From Fasciolopsis buskii (Eukaryota > Platyhelminthes > Trematoda > Plagiorchiida > Fasciolidae): a stretch of DNA of 64,000 nt. Shown here piece after piece: positions 1-11,710 of the stretch. The notes under the pieces were generated by a model. That model was not told the DNA's origin. It did no database searches and saw only the letters and a program-made list of their open reading frames with translations. The DNA lies in NCBI GenBank assembly GCA_008360955.1, contig LUCM01003451.1, positions 170,808 through 234,807 on the forward strand. Reading direction: 5' to 3'. A program made the translations under genes and the position numbers. Positions within the stretch are counted from its first letter, which is position 1; the number at the start of each line of letters is the position of its first letter.

Positions 1-446
1 AAGAACTTCCAATAATTCAGTAATCGCTTTCTTCATATTGCTGCTTCCCGTCTCATGAAATTCACCCTATCTCCGCTGCATTCATACCTCCCAGTCATTC
101 GACTACAAAGCAACACCGAATTGTCTTTTTGTAAATAAGTTTCTTCCGCTTCACCTAACCTACGTTAACGACGCTGAATAAGTCAAGAAAAGAAATTAGT
201 TGCTGTAATGGCCTAGTTCACAACCCCGCACGCGCTCCACAACACTAGTTGAGCTCCTCCATGTGATTGTTTATACCTGCCTTTCGTTTCCACAAACCTG
301 TGCGACCATACGTTTTATTACCTCATTAATTTTCTGACTCCATCTTACGGCTATGCTGCTGGATGGGTTGCGGTATACCACTGTAAACCAAATCACGTAA
401 CCAAGCATGACTTATGGAGTTTTCAAGCAATATACCCTATTTAAAA
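1..446. other. No recognisable feature
   Basis: AT-rich sequence with no convincing coding frame, repeat or RNA gene visible. Confidence 0.4.
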
Positions 447-1275
447 TTATTCCACTCGAATCCTGAATTCGTGTTTCACTCACGCAGTAGACATCAATCG
501 AAAGTGAGTCAGTCCACTGTCAGAGTCAAGCATGCCTGTTGGCCATCCTGCATTGAAGTGCGAACATTGAAGGAACCCAGATTCAGAGGCTGACGAGGCT
601 TGAGAAAATGTGAGCTAAGAGACTGAAAACCACCTACTACACTACTTAACAATAAACCGTTGCGAGTATCGGGCGTGTTATCAATGGAGATACTATGGGT
701 ATGCAGAAGGGGCAAACAGATTGGGTTGGAGACAGAAGAGACAGGTTGAATAAAAGAGAGGGAACTCTGAGCAGCAGCATACTTATCACTATCCACCCCG
801 CTCGGTGCACTGGGCAGCGCAGTCCTGTTTATCCTGCGCGACGACCGATGCAGTATGGAATTATTTGTAGGCGTGTAACTCATGGGGAATAATGGATGGG
901 TACTGCTAGGGAATTCAGCCGCTAAGCAGAAGAACGATTAGGGTTCTCAACCAAAGCCTTTGTTTCCGACAATAACCGGACCGCAATGCATCGGGGTGTA
1001 GCTGAGTGGAAAAACATCTAGTTGGACCAATTATTCTCCCACCCGTTTTTCTGACTGAGTTGTTAACTCGAGCCAACCCTCAACTGAGCGAATCAGGAGG
1101 CTAATAAGTCAAGCCCCTCTACCTGTTTATCTTCCTGGCGTGATTGGATATTCGGCTTCAGAGCGGCCAGTTAGTTTAGATCGTTGGGTCATGAAGGCAA
1201 TCACACGTCACATCGCGTCTAGGTGCCGTCTTGCGACTTCGAATGTGGGCAACATTAGTTTTAGGGTTGCGATCA
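447..1275 (-). mobile_element. RTE-like LINE, 5' end (UTR plus start of endonuclease ORF)
   Basis: Read on the minus strand, the open frame at 883-509 ends with the start of an apurinic-type endonuclease domain: residues LGSFNVRT followed by QACLTLTVD. The same opening motif is present in the longer element at 36.6-41.1 kb. Nucleotide similarity to that element continues beyond the frame (880-1275 against about 40740-41135), so this stretch also holds a shared 5' untranslated region. The right edge near 1275 is probably close to the element's 5' end. The fragment stops after the first endonuclease motif; nothing downstream of the element is present at the left edge, so this is a broken copy. 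The family assignment to RTE rests on the domain order and on the short-repeat tails of sister copies. Confidence 0.7.
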
Positions 1276-2689
1276 GTTGGCCCTGCTTCATCCTCGAAAA
1301 GGGTTAGTGACTCACGTTAAAGCCGCCAGCGCAGTGCTATACAGCCTTCTTAGAAATGATGCCTCCGCCCCACGTTTCGGTCAGAAAGTCGTTCGTCCAC
1401 TAGGAATTTTGGCCGAGACAAGCAAGGTGTATTTCTTATGCGTGGTAATAGTTATGCTTATATCTAAAACACTAAACGTGCTTTGCATACGCTGCCGCTG
1501 TCACGGCAGTTATCGCCTCTTTTGGTTTTCATAGCCCCGACCAATTCGTTCGCTGGATGGTCCCACATGACACTGAGAATTTTGGTCCTACTGATCGATC
1601 CATGTCTTTCTGTTTTTGTCTCTGATGATTTGCGTCCGAAGGCACCAATTTTGCTCACGGAAAGTTCGGTCGTTTGCCGTTTTACAAAATTGGGATCACA
1701 TGGCTGTGGCATTGTCCGGGTGACGATCCACGCAAACATGTAATTGACAACGTATCTGGTTCACGCTAGATTATCTTATGGCTTCTGTACGACAACCGTT
1801 CCACCCGTCGGTGCCCTGCAAGACGCCTACACATTGGTTCATGCCAAGGCAAATGCACATCGCACCAGTGACCCCGCTCAACACACAAGGCAATTGTGGA
1901 GCAACTACTGGTTATTCTAGTTTGTTTCCCTGTGGTGCAACGGATCTTCCAGTCAAAAGTGAATATTTTTGGAGGTCATTTCCTCTAAAGCTTGTTTCGA
2001 CGCTCAGTATCAATCTTTTGTCATTTGTCTGATTGCGTTTGCTTTATCGCATACGCGATATGTACGATCCTGCTTGTCTTGAACATTGCGAGATTCCTTA
2101 CATTCGAATCACTCCGACTACCCAGCACCTGCAGTGGCTTTGAATCTCAGATAATTGTTCTATCGTTGCTACGTTGGCTTAAAGATATATACAATGGAAC
2201 TCTCATCCAGCTGTTGAACTGGATCTATTCTACTCCATTCACTGAGTACCTGCTTCGAATGGGGTATTCGAGACTGTCGAAGTCACGGGCTCCCTTTGAC
2301 TATCTGCGCTACAGTTTTGTCTCATCCTATTTTATTGTTCTGTTGTCGGATGTTTGTTTCGATTATATTCTCCTTTCGGCGCTACAACTGCTTGCATCTA
2401 ATTTTGCCCAAAATACATGTCGCTTCTCAACATGGACTGAGATCGCGCACTGCTGCAATTCAACTATCTCCTCATCGATCCTATGGAGGCACTCCTGCAG
2501 CTCTTAAATGCACCCTTCCAGCTAAGATGTCCATTCCGGCATTGCTGAGTACCAGCAACCGCTCCCTATTTACGAAAATGTCGGGTTTGTCCTTCGCACT
2601 TCGCTTTCGTGTGCCGTCTGCATACAAGAACCTTGATTGAACTCAAATTTCGCTGATTCCCACATGTGATTAGACAACTTCAGATTTCA
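1276..2689. other. No recognisable gene; possible decayed LINE 5' region
   Basis: Several short frames occur but none matches a family I know. Because a CR1-like element begins to be recognisable at about 2690 on the plus strand, part of this stretch could be its decayed upstream portion, but no motif shows it. Confidence 0.3.
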
Positions 2690-4400
2690 TCGGCAGGACA
2701 GATTTTCGGAAAAGAGGAAGACTGGAGGCGGTGTGGCAACATATATTAACTCATTCTGGTCTGAAAAGTCCGAAGTTTTTATGCGCACTTGCTAAACCGA
2801 ATTGAGTGTTTTGCAACAGTGTCATCCAGGGTTTTCTTGCTATACCAGCACTACCAAAACGAATTTACACACCACCCCTTTAGCTCGCAGCAAAATATCA
2901 CATCTTTCTTTGACTTTTTTTCTAGTATTTGTTGTTCCTCTTCTTGAGGATAATCTGCATACTATCGTAAGTGACTTCAACCGTACATCTACCCAATCAG
3001 TAAGTGTGCTTGATTTGACCGATCTCTGCGTTTCTCCTGCCTGAGGTGACTCCACCACTAAAGTTACCACGGGTGTGCTCCGACAGTCTGTCTTCAGCTA
3101 TATTAAGGCATGGTGCTGTGGCTCTGACCGATGCATTTGCTTCTCTAATGAACTCGTCATTATTTTTGTATTCCATCCTTGAATGTTTGAGACCCATCGC
3201 TGTTATTGCCATCCCAAAATGTACCCGTTCTATTTGTTTAGCAAAACGCTTTCGCTCATCGCCTTAACATCTTTCGGTCTTAAACAGACGGAGCGTGCCT
3301 CTGTTCTCTTACGTATCCTCCTGACGACCCATTTTCAGTTTGCCTATAAATCTAATAGGTCCACTTTGAAAGCCGTCGCCTTCCTCATACGCCATATCTG
3401 TTAGTTCTTAAAAGCATCAGTGAAATCTGTGCGGTACACTTTTCTAGACTATTGGTCGGCATTCACTTTGGTTCCACGGTCTTCTCTGCTTCACAAACTG
3501 AAAACATTTGGTTGTCCTAGGTCTTCGTTAACATGGCTGTCCGATTATTGTATTAACCGAACTCAGTGCACACGAATGGACGACAAAAATTCAAAACCGT
3601 TGATTAACACCTGGATTCCTTCAGGGTGCTGTTCTTTTACCGTTTCTCTTCTCTAATTACATTATCCACTTACCACTTAGCCCAGCCTGTCACCTGTTTA
3701 AGTATACTGACGATATTGCTCTCTCTCAAGCCGGTTTGAGCAACGATGAGTTCCAAAGTTTTTCCAACAACCTACCTCCTATTTACGTTCTTTTTGAACG
3801 AGCGGGTTTTAACCTCAACACGTCCAAATGTTCCGAATATCTGTCCTTTCTCCTTATACATCTGTCAGCCTACCCATTCGAAACTTTTTATTAACTCAAA
3901 AACACTCACCAGTGTTGACCTTGTGAAATAACTAGGAGTTACTGTTGATAAAATTCTGAAGTGGACTTCTGACATTCCTGCCTGTGTAGGGAATCTCCAA
4001 ATTTGTATACCGATGTGTCTTTCCAATCCTTTACTATTCTCTTGTAATTTTTCCATGTTTACGCAAAAAAGATTTCAAAATTTTTTCGGCGAGGGTATCA
4101 ATTATGTGATCAGCGCTTATAAACATGTAAGACCCTTGCTTGGAAAATTCTTTCAGATTCCACGCATCCTCTGCACGACGATCTTTTAAACTGCCGCTCC
4201 CATATTTCGACACGATCCGATTTTCGTTTCATACCCTTTAGAATCAATATCTACAGAAACTCCACTGTCCCACATTCAGTACGCATTTTGACAAACCGTG
4301 ACCGGGTTTCAGTTGAATTCCTAAGCAATCTATCACAATGTGCTGTCATTACTCCTGGATAAGTTGTTCTATATTTTTGCGAGAAGAGTGAAATTTTACT
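2690..4400 (+). mobile_element. CR1-like LINE remnant (endonuclease and reverse transcriptase), inactive
   Basis: Pieces of a non-LTR retrotransposon polyprotein follow each other on the plus strand in three frames. At about 2940-3040 is a DFNR-type endonuclease motif (LEDNLHTIVSDFNR). At 3260-3400 comes an RT finger motif (IALTS, then QFAYKSNRST). At 3420-3650 is an RT palm A-like block (FLDYWSAFTLVPRS) and a thumb-side block ending in WIPSGC. A YTDDIAL-like catalytic motif lies near 3705-3720 and a C-terminal LGVTVDK block near 3930-3950. This order is that of CR1/Jockey-group LINEs. The frame changes repeatedly and there are many stops, so the copy is dead. The exact ends are not visible. 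Confidence 0.72.
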
Positions 4401-6429
4401 TTATTCATTTACTTAATTCGCCCACAAGTATTTCACCGAAATTCGACATTTTTAATTTTGCGCAAAGATCTAGATAATACAATTTAGCACAAAGAACTTG
4501 ACACGCTTGGCGCTGCATTTCAACTGGCTCTTTAAAGCAAATAAACAAAGATCAACTCAACATTGACTATCAGCATTCGCACAAAGCACATGTTTTACGG
4601 AAGACAGCTCATAGGATGTTCCGCGTATTCAACATTGTTTGGAACCGGGTTAAATTGGCCGCGGCTGATGCCAGGTGTCCCGAAGGCTAGGCCAAACCTG
4701 CCACTTCTTCGCACAGTTCTTTGGTGCTTCTGCCATTCTCCGCCAGTTACCGTTCCACTTTGACGCTCAATTTATCCGTCTATTCTTTGGTTTTGCACGA
4801 AGTAAGATAAGCCTGAAACAATTTATTCACACACTGTCTCATTATTAAAAGACCGATGATCGTAACGCGGATCTCGTATAACTCTTGCATGCCCATAGCC
4901 GTTGTGAACACTTGTGCGTTCTCGGCTATGTGAGATTGCAAAACTGAGAATCCAGGCACTCGGCTGCTATAACGAAGAGACAGTCGGAAGAGGTAGGAGG
5001 TTGATCTTATTTGTCGGCAGCGTTAGTGTGGAGCGCGATTGCGCAGTGCGCGAACGCCAACCGCGCTAGGCGGTCAACGCAGGTTTAAGCAGGCTATCCC
5101 GGGAGGCTACATTTTGAGGGAGGCGGTCTTATGGAGTGCAGTGCACCGTGGGACCGCTTCAAAGCTGTAGCTAACCAACGCCCTATGACCAAGTGGTTTA
5201 GTACAGGTATTAAAAGGCATGTTGGTTTGGGGCAGGCGCCCCACACTTAGACAGCAACGCATTCAAGTATTTCTTAAATTCCAGATTTGTCTCCGAACAC
5301 TTTACCAGAATATCTGACAAAAGAGTACTCCTATGAACCTAGTTTGTTATCGAACAGTAAGCCTATCACCGAAACTCGGGCCTGTCGAAAACTGCGGTTC
5401 CCTGGACAGCCAGACCTCGCGGTCGCTCTTATGAAGCCCCTTCCCCTTCCATTGTGTGTTTACGGCGCTTGGTGGCCCGTTCCCTCGTTGGGTAGGCGTT
5501 GTAACCGTATCAGGACATTTGTTTGTTTGAGCCGTTGTTTTTTTATCCCGGGGTGAAAATAACTCTTCGGATGCTAGAGGAGAATCCCAACCGAAGAGGC
5601 CATCTTGAACTGCCTCCCTCTGGACAGTTGTTTGAGCTGATTGTAATTGACCGGCGTCGGTTCTCTAAAGCAATCTTGGGAAGAACTATATGCACTGGCG
5701 GTTTTTCCAGAGTACTCGCGATTTACAATTCCTCTCAACAAAAGTGAGCGCAGAGAGGATGTTGGAATTTTGAAATTTCGGCACTACGAAGGCTACTGCG
5801 TATTCTGGGAATGGCGAGAGAATCATGGTGGAAGTCACTAAGACCGATTTGAGCGAGGTTCCTTTGCGACGGGGACATTGTGGATACACTTTTCGGCCCC
5901 CGCTTACCGACGTACCCGTTTAAGAGTGCGAATCCAGGTCACTTCAAATTGTTCAAGCATTTTGAACGATGAGGCAAGTGGCTCATTTTCTAACCTGGAG
6001 TAATGTGCTGTCCCTCGAGCCCCCAATGTCTGGCCCGGTCACGTAATGGGACACCTCACAGTCTATAATTTCATCTGTAAATCGAATAGACACTGCTATG
6101 TTTAGCACTTCGCCATCCGGCGAATTGTGCCACGCGCATTAAATCTGATTTCTATTGCGGACGGATGGGTCTTGATAGATGATCGGTGATGTGGAGATGT
6201 GGAATAAAAGAACTCGCATATATTGTGAACCGTACGCATTGTCTCTTTCTTTATCCTTTTTCGTTCATTGTTTTCATCCTTCGCCATGATTCTAATGGCC
6301 CTATCTGTATGCAGATCTAAGGAAAATATGGATATAATTCTATATGTATATATGTGTAGATATGTATTTGTATATACATAGCAGTGCGCGGACATTTCGA
6401 CGCTAGTCAGACCGCTTGACGATCGAGGT
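4401..6429. other. No recognisable gene; GC-rich patch at 4960-5250
   Basis: Short frames only. The block around 4960-5250 is more GC-rich than its surroundings and contains CG-rich words, which may be the end of an unidentified repeat. I see no domain or RNA gene in it. Confidence 0.3.
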
Positions 6430-7302
6430 ATATGGGTATGGTGTGCCTTACACCTTCGAAATGCAAGGCACTTCTTCAGGACTGGCAGGTGCCTGTGCCT
6501 GAACTCACCCGTTGTAGCGATCGGTTACAATTGGTCAGTAGTTTCAAGTACATCGGGAGCCTGATCACACTTGGGAGGTGCTGGGAAGGTATCATCACGA
6601 ATTGCAAAAACCAGAGCAGCTTTCGCAAACCTGTGGTGCTTGTGGCTCCGCCATGATATATGGCTTTCTCTCAAGGGAAGGGTGTACAAAGTCAGTTCGT
6701 AGTTTTCTTTTTTACTGTTGCGAGACATGGTTTATCCGCTTTGAGGATTCCCGGCGACTTTCTGTGTTCGACCACCGATATCTCCGAACCATTGTCCGTG
6801 TCTGGTGGGAACATCGGGTGAGCGTTGACGAGGTGCGTCGTCGTGTGTTGGGTGCAGACAGTAGTCCTCTGGCTAAGGTAGTCACCGTAATTCGCCTTCG
6901 ATGGCTTGGATGCGTATTGCGTATGCCTGCCAAGCGCCTGCTTTTTGTGCTTTCTTTGTGCGTGCTGGGCAGGGCTGGAAGAAGTGACATGGTAATCAGG
7001 CTATAACTTGACTTATAGATATGAAGAAGTTAGCTTCGGTTTTGGACTCCGTTGATGCTTCTCGCCTTCGTGGTTGAGGCCCGAGTAATGAAGGTTGTTG
7101 TTGGTTGGAGACGCTGAGATGTGGCCCAAAACCGAAGTTAGTGGTGCGGATGCTGTGTAGCCTTCCGTAGAACCCACTCCTCTTAAAAATTCGAAAAACC
7201 CAAAGAAATCGCGAAATATGCAGTGAAAACAAAAAGAACAATTGATCTGTTATGGTTTGTTTTCCACGTTCTGTCCTCCTGTGAATTTCCGTTTACACGT
7301 TG
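6430..7302 (+). mobile_element. RTE-like LINE subfamily 2, 3' end
   Basis: On the plus strand the region encodes the C-terminal part of an RTE-like ORF. An SKCKALLQDW block at about 6445-6490 is followed by a SSFKYIGSLIT block. The larger open frame at 6578-7006 carries the C-terminal signature CCETWFIRFEDSRRLSVFDHR, VWWEHRVS and RLRWLGCVLRMP. The RT catalytic core is absent, so this is a 5'-truncated insertion. A related copy lies at 31.3-31.86 kb on the same strand. The two share 3' untranslated sequence up to a TTACACGT word at about 7302 and 31858, which sets the right edge. Residues differ clearly from the subfamily at 8.8-9.7 kb (WWEHRVS in place of GWSDRVS). Confidence 0.72.
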
Positions 7303-7333
7303 CATTGACCTCATGATTGTTCTTACGCCAGTG

Positions 7334-7334
<1 letters not shown>

Positions 7335-7411
<77 letters not shown>
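7335..7411. repeat. Long (TA)n microsatellite, about 38 units
   Basis: An uninterrupted TA dinucleotide run of about 77 bases. It lies about 30 bases after the 3' end of a LINE fragment. It generates artificial Tyr-Ile repeat frames in all phases that are not coding. Confidence 0.95.
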
Positions 7412-7417
<6 letters not shown>

Positions 7418-8794
7418 TTTGTGGTATTCATTCGTTACAACTAGGACCTATGCCGGCCACGAGAAATTGAGTAGTTTGATGACTTGTTTCTTTGGGAGAT
7501 TTTGAAGTTACCCTGCGACAAAGGATTCAGTTGAAGCGTAGTCACATCGAAATTTGGGTCTGAAGTTAACAGCAGAGCGTATATAAACAGCTGTCAGGGC
7601 GGGACTTGCCAGAATAGATGTATTTTCTCGAATTTGAGGAAGCCGTGGCCAAGGAGGACGTCCAAGCAGAGGTCCGAAAAGATAGTTTGATTCGAGGATC
7701 CAGTTGCTCCTTGCACTATAGGCTGTCAGAGCGTGGCAAATCAGCTGTGTCATTCTTGTTTGGCCGCAAGACTCTGTAATCGGCAACAGAGGCCGCGACG
7801 TAAATTTCTGAGCTTATGGTACCAGTGAGATGTTATTCTTGACTGCATCAACGGTAGCATCGGTTAGATACTGCCGCTGTTGTTGTAAGACAGATGAGAA
7901 TGCGCGGTCGCAGAGCTTGCCTTTGCTAAGAATTTTGAGCAGCAGGTGTTTCGAAAATGACCTTTCTTACTATGGTTTTTCTATACAGAATCCCTAGGTA
8001 GATACCTGAATTGGGCATTGCGATCAAGCCCACAGAAGTAACAATTGGGATTCAATGTCAGCTGAATGTAGTTGTTGTTCGATAGAGTTGCCAGCTGGGT
8101 CCATTCCATCGGAATCTCTTACATAGTCGGTCAGAAAGAAATCCGTATGTTATTACTGAGGATTTTTAAACTTTATGTCTACTGACCGGGCGTGACCAAA
8201 AGCAGCGTGGACGCTGAGCATATCATTCTTAAGCAATTCTTTGACGGATGCTGGGTGGTTGTAAACTGGATGGATAAGCATCCCGGAGGGCGTAATCCAT
8301 GTATGTTTTCCCCGGAAGTTTTAAAACTTGTCTTCGGCTAGAAGCTCCAGCCTTTGCATAAACTTATCCAGAACTCGGCCTGATCTTCGTTTGCAATTAA
8401 CAAGGGCATGCTGGGAGTAAATTCCGTACCTCGGTTTCGCCTGCCTTGATCCGAGGTCTTGATGGCCCAGTCAACTATGTATTCATAAACAAAAGGAGGT
8501 ATGTAATTCATGAGCACCCAGTTCGTTAGGCTTGAAGTTATCCTTGGATATCAGGAAGTTGGAGGATGTTTCATACCAGTGAATTCATTGTTTAGAGGCG
8601 TTAGATGTGTCAGGGTGCCCTTCAAACCCAGAGGCACATAGTATACGAGTCACTGATTATATCTGTGGACTAAATAACCGTAACATAGGAGAGAGCTGAA
8701 GCAATGAAACGGGCTGCCCACATATTAGGCTCTATTCGACAAATAAACGATGTGTGGGAGTTGAAATTGAAAGGCATGTGGTACCATTATGGAA
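7412..8794. other. No recognisable feature
   Basis: Short frames only; none gives a motif I can name. The stretch lies between two LINE fragments and could contain decayed LTR-element sequence continuing the minus-strand Ty3/gypsy remnant to its right, but no conserved RNase H or integrase motif is visible. Confidence 0.3.
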
Positions 8795-9715
8795 GACATC
8801 ATCATCGTTCAGCGTTAAACAGTAAGGCAAGCTTTACTGATCGCTGCCTTTCCCCAGAGTTAAATATTTATATAAAAAGAGTGAATATCAAAGGGGAACA
8901 GGGAGTGGACCTACACAGGCGGGAACAGATAAGATGTTGCTGCAGCCAACACACGAAACACAGTCTAACTGTACAAACGCACGTGTGTTCATTCATTCTG
9001 ATTCGATAGAAAATGACAACACGATCGCCACTGTTCACGGTTCACTGCCATATCCTTCAGTGTCTCCAGCCAGCAAGTCGACAGGTCTTTCGGACCCCAA
9101 CCACGAAGGCGTGAGACATCTACTTTACCTAACTTCGCTGTACATTTTCTCATACCACGTTGCCACGTCATCTGTTGGCCTGCACATGGCTTCTTCCATT
9201 CCTTAGGAGGAACACAAAATAGGGCACGATATGGTAGACGAGTGTTCGTCATACGCAACACGTGACCCAACCAGCGTAGTCTACTAAGTTTCATATGCTG
9301 AAACAAGCCGTTCTCAGAAGTGGCACCCAATATCAGATTTCTAACCTCAATATTACTCACCCGGTCACTCCATCCAATCCTAGCCATACTACGTAAACAT
9401 CGGTTGTCGAAAACCTCCAACCGACGAACATCGCACACACGCATACTCCACGTCTCGCAACCGTACAACAGAACTGAACGCACTGCAGCACAGTACACAC
9501 GACCTTTCAACTTCAGTGAAATATCAGGCCGACGCCGCAAGGGCTTCAGTCCAGCGTAAGCTTCACGAGCCTTGGATATACGGATACTTACCTCCAATCC
9601 CGAGCTACCATCGTTGGGCACGCAGCTACCAAGGTAGGTAAAACGGTCCACAGTCGTTAGTTGCTCTCCATCCAGTATCAAGTTCGGCGCATGGGAGACA
9701 CTACTGGAATACGCA
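8795..9715 (-). mobile_element. RTE-like LINE subfamily 1, 3' end with trinucleotide tail
   Basis: This is the 3' third of an RTE-like element on the minus strand. It begins abruptly at a conserved LILDGEQL motif near 9680, carries a full C-terminal domain, and ends in a short run of CATCATCAT on the plus strand (8797-8804), the complement of a (TGA)n tail. The same tail closes sister copies near 26350, 33780 and 36600. Terminal short tandem repeats instead of poly(A) are typical of RTE-clade elements. The copy is 5'-truncated and lacks the reverse transcriptase core. Confidence 0.8.
8989..9681 (-). CDS. LINE ORF C-terminal domain, 230 residues, open
   Basis: The frame is open for 230 residues with no stop, although neighbouring LINE copies are broken. 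It starts with a DGEQLTTVDRFTYLGSCV block (the connection region after the RT domain) and continues through [29 protein letters not shown] and MARIGWSDRVSN to RLRWLGHVLRM. It ends in a W-rich segment ([14 protein letters not shown]). These are the conserved blocks at the C-terminus of RTE-like flatworm polyproteins; their exact role is not known, but they follow the polymerase thumb. The ATG is an internal methionine of the original polyprotein rather than a real start. The intact frame suggests a young insertion. Confidence 0.75.
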   Translation of the reverse strand: MILDGEQLTTVDRFTYLGSCVPNDGSSGLEVSIRISKAREAYAGLKPLRRRPDISLKLKGRVYCAAVRSVLLYGCETWSMRVCDVRRLEVFDNRCLRSMARIGWSDRVSNIEVRNLILGATSENGLFQHMKLSRLRWLGHVLRMTNTRLPYRALFCVPPKEWKKPCAGQQMTWQRGMRKCTAKLGKVDVSRLRGWGPKDLSTCWLETLKDMAVNREQWRSCCHFLSNQNE

Positions 9716-9835
9716 ATTAACCAAGTACAAAACGTTATAACACGCTGGTTATGAGCCTAAAAAGTGTCTGCGAGAAGCGCTAGATATGCAAACTGTCGAT
9801 AAACGTTCATTAACCCTTCAGAACATCGGAGTTCA

Positions 9836-10126
9836 TCAGGGCTTCGGGTAGTCTATGGGTGGAGTGTGACCCTTGTGGATGAAAACTTGACTTAAAAAAT
9901 CGATGGAATCTGCACCTGTCACGAGCTTTTGTGCATGTACCTTGACACCACGCTGAGTTCGTCGGCCACATACGGTTCCCAGATTACTTAAATGTTCTTT
10001 TCGGTTATAGCTAGCGATGAGGGTGTCGCCCATATATGGAAATGCAAAATCAAACCCTCTGCAGATCATATCGATGGAACGTTGAAAGACTTGTGTCGCG
10101 TTGCTGAGTCCAAATGCCATCCTCAA
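9836..10126 (-). pseudogene. Ty3/gypsy reverse transcriptase, palm C fragment
   Basis: The frame holds FGLSNATQVFQRSID, the usual FGL-NA--FQR block of Ty3/gypsy RT, followed by the catalytic stretch FAFPYMGDTLIAS. The active-site aspartate pair (normally YIDD or YVDD) reads YMGD, so the first aspartate is changed to glycine. Next comes a block like the HL--LF and FLGH region (SIDFLSQVFIHKG). The upstream half of the domain is in a different frame at 10446-10123. The altered catalytic residue and the frameshifts show it is dead. Confidence 0.78.
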
Positions 10127-10427
10127 AAGCTCGAACGGACCAAATGGAGTGGTTTCTGTTGTTCTAGAGATATCAAACTCGACAACTGGTATCTGATTGT
10201 ATGCGCGGAGTAGGTGAATGAGATTGAAAATCGTCTCCTGCTACATCTTCTGTGAGCTTTGTTATGTGCGGAATGAGACACTTGTCCGGGGCTGTCACTC
10301 GGTCGAGTGAGCCATAGCCTGTGCACGATCACCAGTCGTCCAGCGATTTCTCCGGGATCATATGCAGTGGGGATGCCCATGGAGTGTTCGAGAGTCGGGT
10401 ACTTTCTAGATTGAGTCCGTGATGAAA

Positions 10428-10661
10428 TTACGCCTTTCCTGCGCAAAGATTTTCCGGGGCTAACCTACAAGGTTTAACGTGCACCGAGGGGCCGATGGTC
10501 ACGATGTGGTGAACCACTTTTGTTGTTATCGGTGGCAAGCTATAGCCGGCTTGAAACAATTTCGGAAACTCACTAAAGAGCTTGTCGAACTCGGGTTTTT
10601 CCGCCGGGATTGACCAAGACATAGTTGAAGTGCTACGTTGCGTTAAGGATCCGACTACCAA
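10428..10661 (-). pseudogene. Ty3/gypsy RT N-terminal segment
   Basis: Residues FDKLFSEFPKLFQAGY, then KVVHHIVTIGPSVHVKPCRLAPENL, match the well conserved segment just before the RT fingers in gypsy elements, where a hydrophobic F-x-x-LF start is followed by H-I-x-T-GP and a basic RLAPE/RLSPE motif. It is separated by a frameshift from the downstream palm fragment. Confidence 0.7.
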
Positions 10662-10827
10662 TGTGGTTCAGTCTGTGATATGTCATCAGCGAGGATCGAT
10701 GACCAGACCGATGAGGTTTAACCCGGTTATCGCTTATGGTTTATGAGCGACGATAAAAATCCATGAATAAGGGCGCTGCAGACCTAGGTTTGTTCCCGGA
10801 ATTCGGCTTGGGGATACCGTTGGCTGC

Positions 10828-11172
10828 CTATGGCATCACCGCTGACGGAATGGCTGCTGGCTGGAAAGAAACCGGTTTTATACTGACCTGGGCCCCCTTG
10901 TCGACTAAGAGACATATCCCACTTATGTGATGTAGCACACATCGGGCGACTGGGAAGTGATTGCCAATACCTATCGGTCTAACGGTTTCCCTGAATGGTG
11001 CAGAAGTCACAGCGTTGTTGGCAGTTGCGCGCCTGAGGGCAGAGACGGCGATAGTAGCAGCATAAATTATTCCCTGATTTTGGTATAAGGGTTGCATTGT
11101 GTATCGGTTGCGCCTCACATTCCGTTGGTGGAGGCCGTCGATGATGGTCTCGTTTTGCTCGACCCGCTGCAT
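10828..11172 (-). pseudogene. Ty3/gypsy aspartic protease region
   Basis: The C-terminal half carries GICLLVDKGAQVSIKP, resembling the retropepsin active-site block LVDTGAxxS; the Thr after Asp is replaced by Lys. The Cys-rich gag motif lies just upstream in an overlapping frame (11176-10979). Position between gag and RT agrees with a normal gypsy order. Confidence 0.62.
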
Positions 11173-11467
11173 TCAATGCTATACATTCTGAAACAACATC
11201 TGAATAGCGGAGTTGTGGCCGCTACTCTTCGATTGACGGTCAACAGGCTGACTCAAAGGTGCGCAGAGAACGAGGGGGTTAATCAAGGCGAAAGCATGTG
11301 CTTGAGGGATAAATGCCTGCGCTTATTCTACAACGGTCTGCAGCATAGGCGCACCATTTTAAGCTCTGACCATGCACGCACACTGTCAAAATGTTTTGTT
11401 CATAGGGTGGCAACCGCTTCATCCATAGTTGGCAAAGAACCGTGTCGCCCATGGAGGTTGGACCAAC

Positions 11468-11710
11468 TTATGACCGTATTCTCCTTAGAAGCTGGGAGGG
11501 AATCATTTTCTCTGACTTTATTCTTGAGATAACGTGCTGGATTATATAGAATTTTGCGTACAATAAGTTATGTCGCATTCCAGTTTCTTTTTGCATACTT
11601 TCAGCCTCAATAGATACGTCGCGGAGAACTTCGTATGAATTGAAGATAGATGGGCGCATAATGATATCGCGGCTATGGACGATCGCATTGCTGGGAATCG
11701 TTGACAACAT
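11468..11710 (-). pseudogene. Ty3/gypsy gag fragment
   Basis: Residues RDIIMRPS, NSYEVLRDVSI and the end block PSQLLRRIRS fit the conserved centre of flatworm CsRn1-like gag proteins, where a PYExLK motif is followed by a P-SQLLR-M motif. The fragment is short and out of frame with the downstream Cys motif. Confidence 0.6.

Noticed and set aside
7183..7505. Tyr-Ile repeat proteins on both strands
   Set aside because: Pure products of the TA microsatellite.
7412..8700. RNase H or integrase part of the Ty3/gypsy remnant left of the LINE
   Set aside because: A faint resemblance (SVKELLKNDMLSVH) near 8250 is not backed by any catalytic motif.
11092..11532. A 146-codon plus-strand gene
   Set aside because: It is the antisense of the gag region of the Ty3/gypsy remnant and has no recognisable domain.
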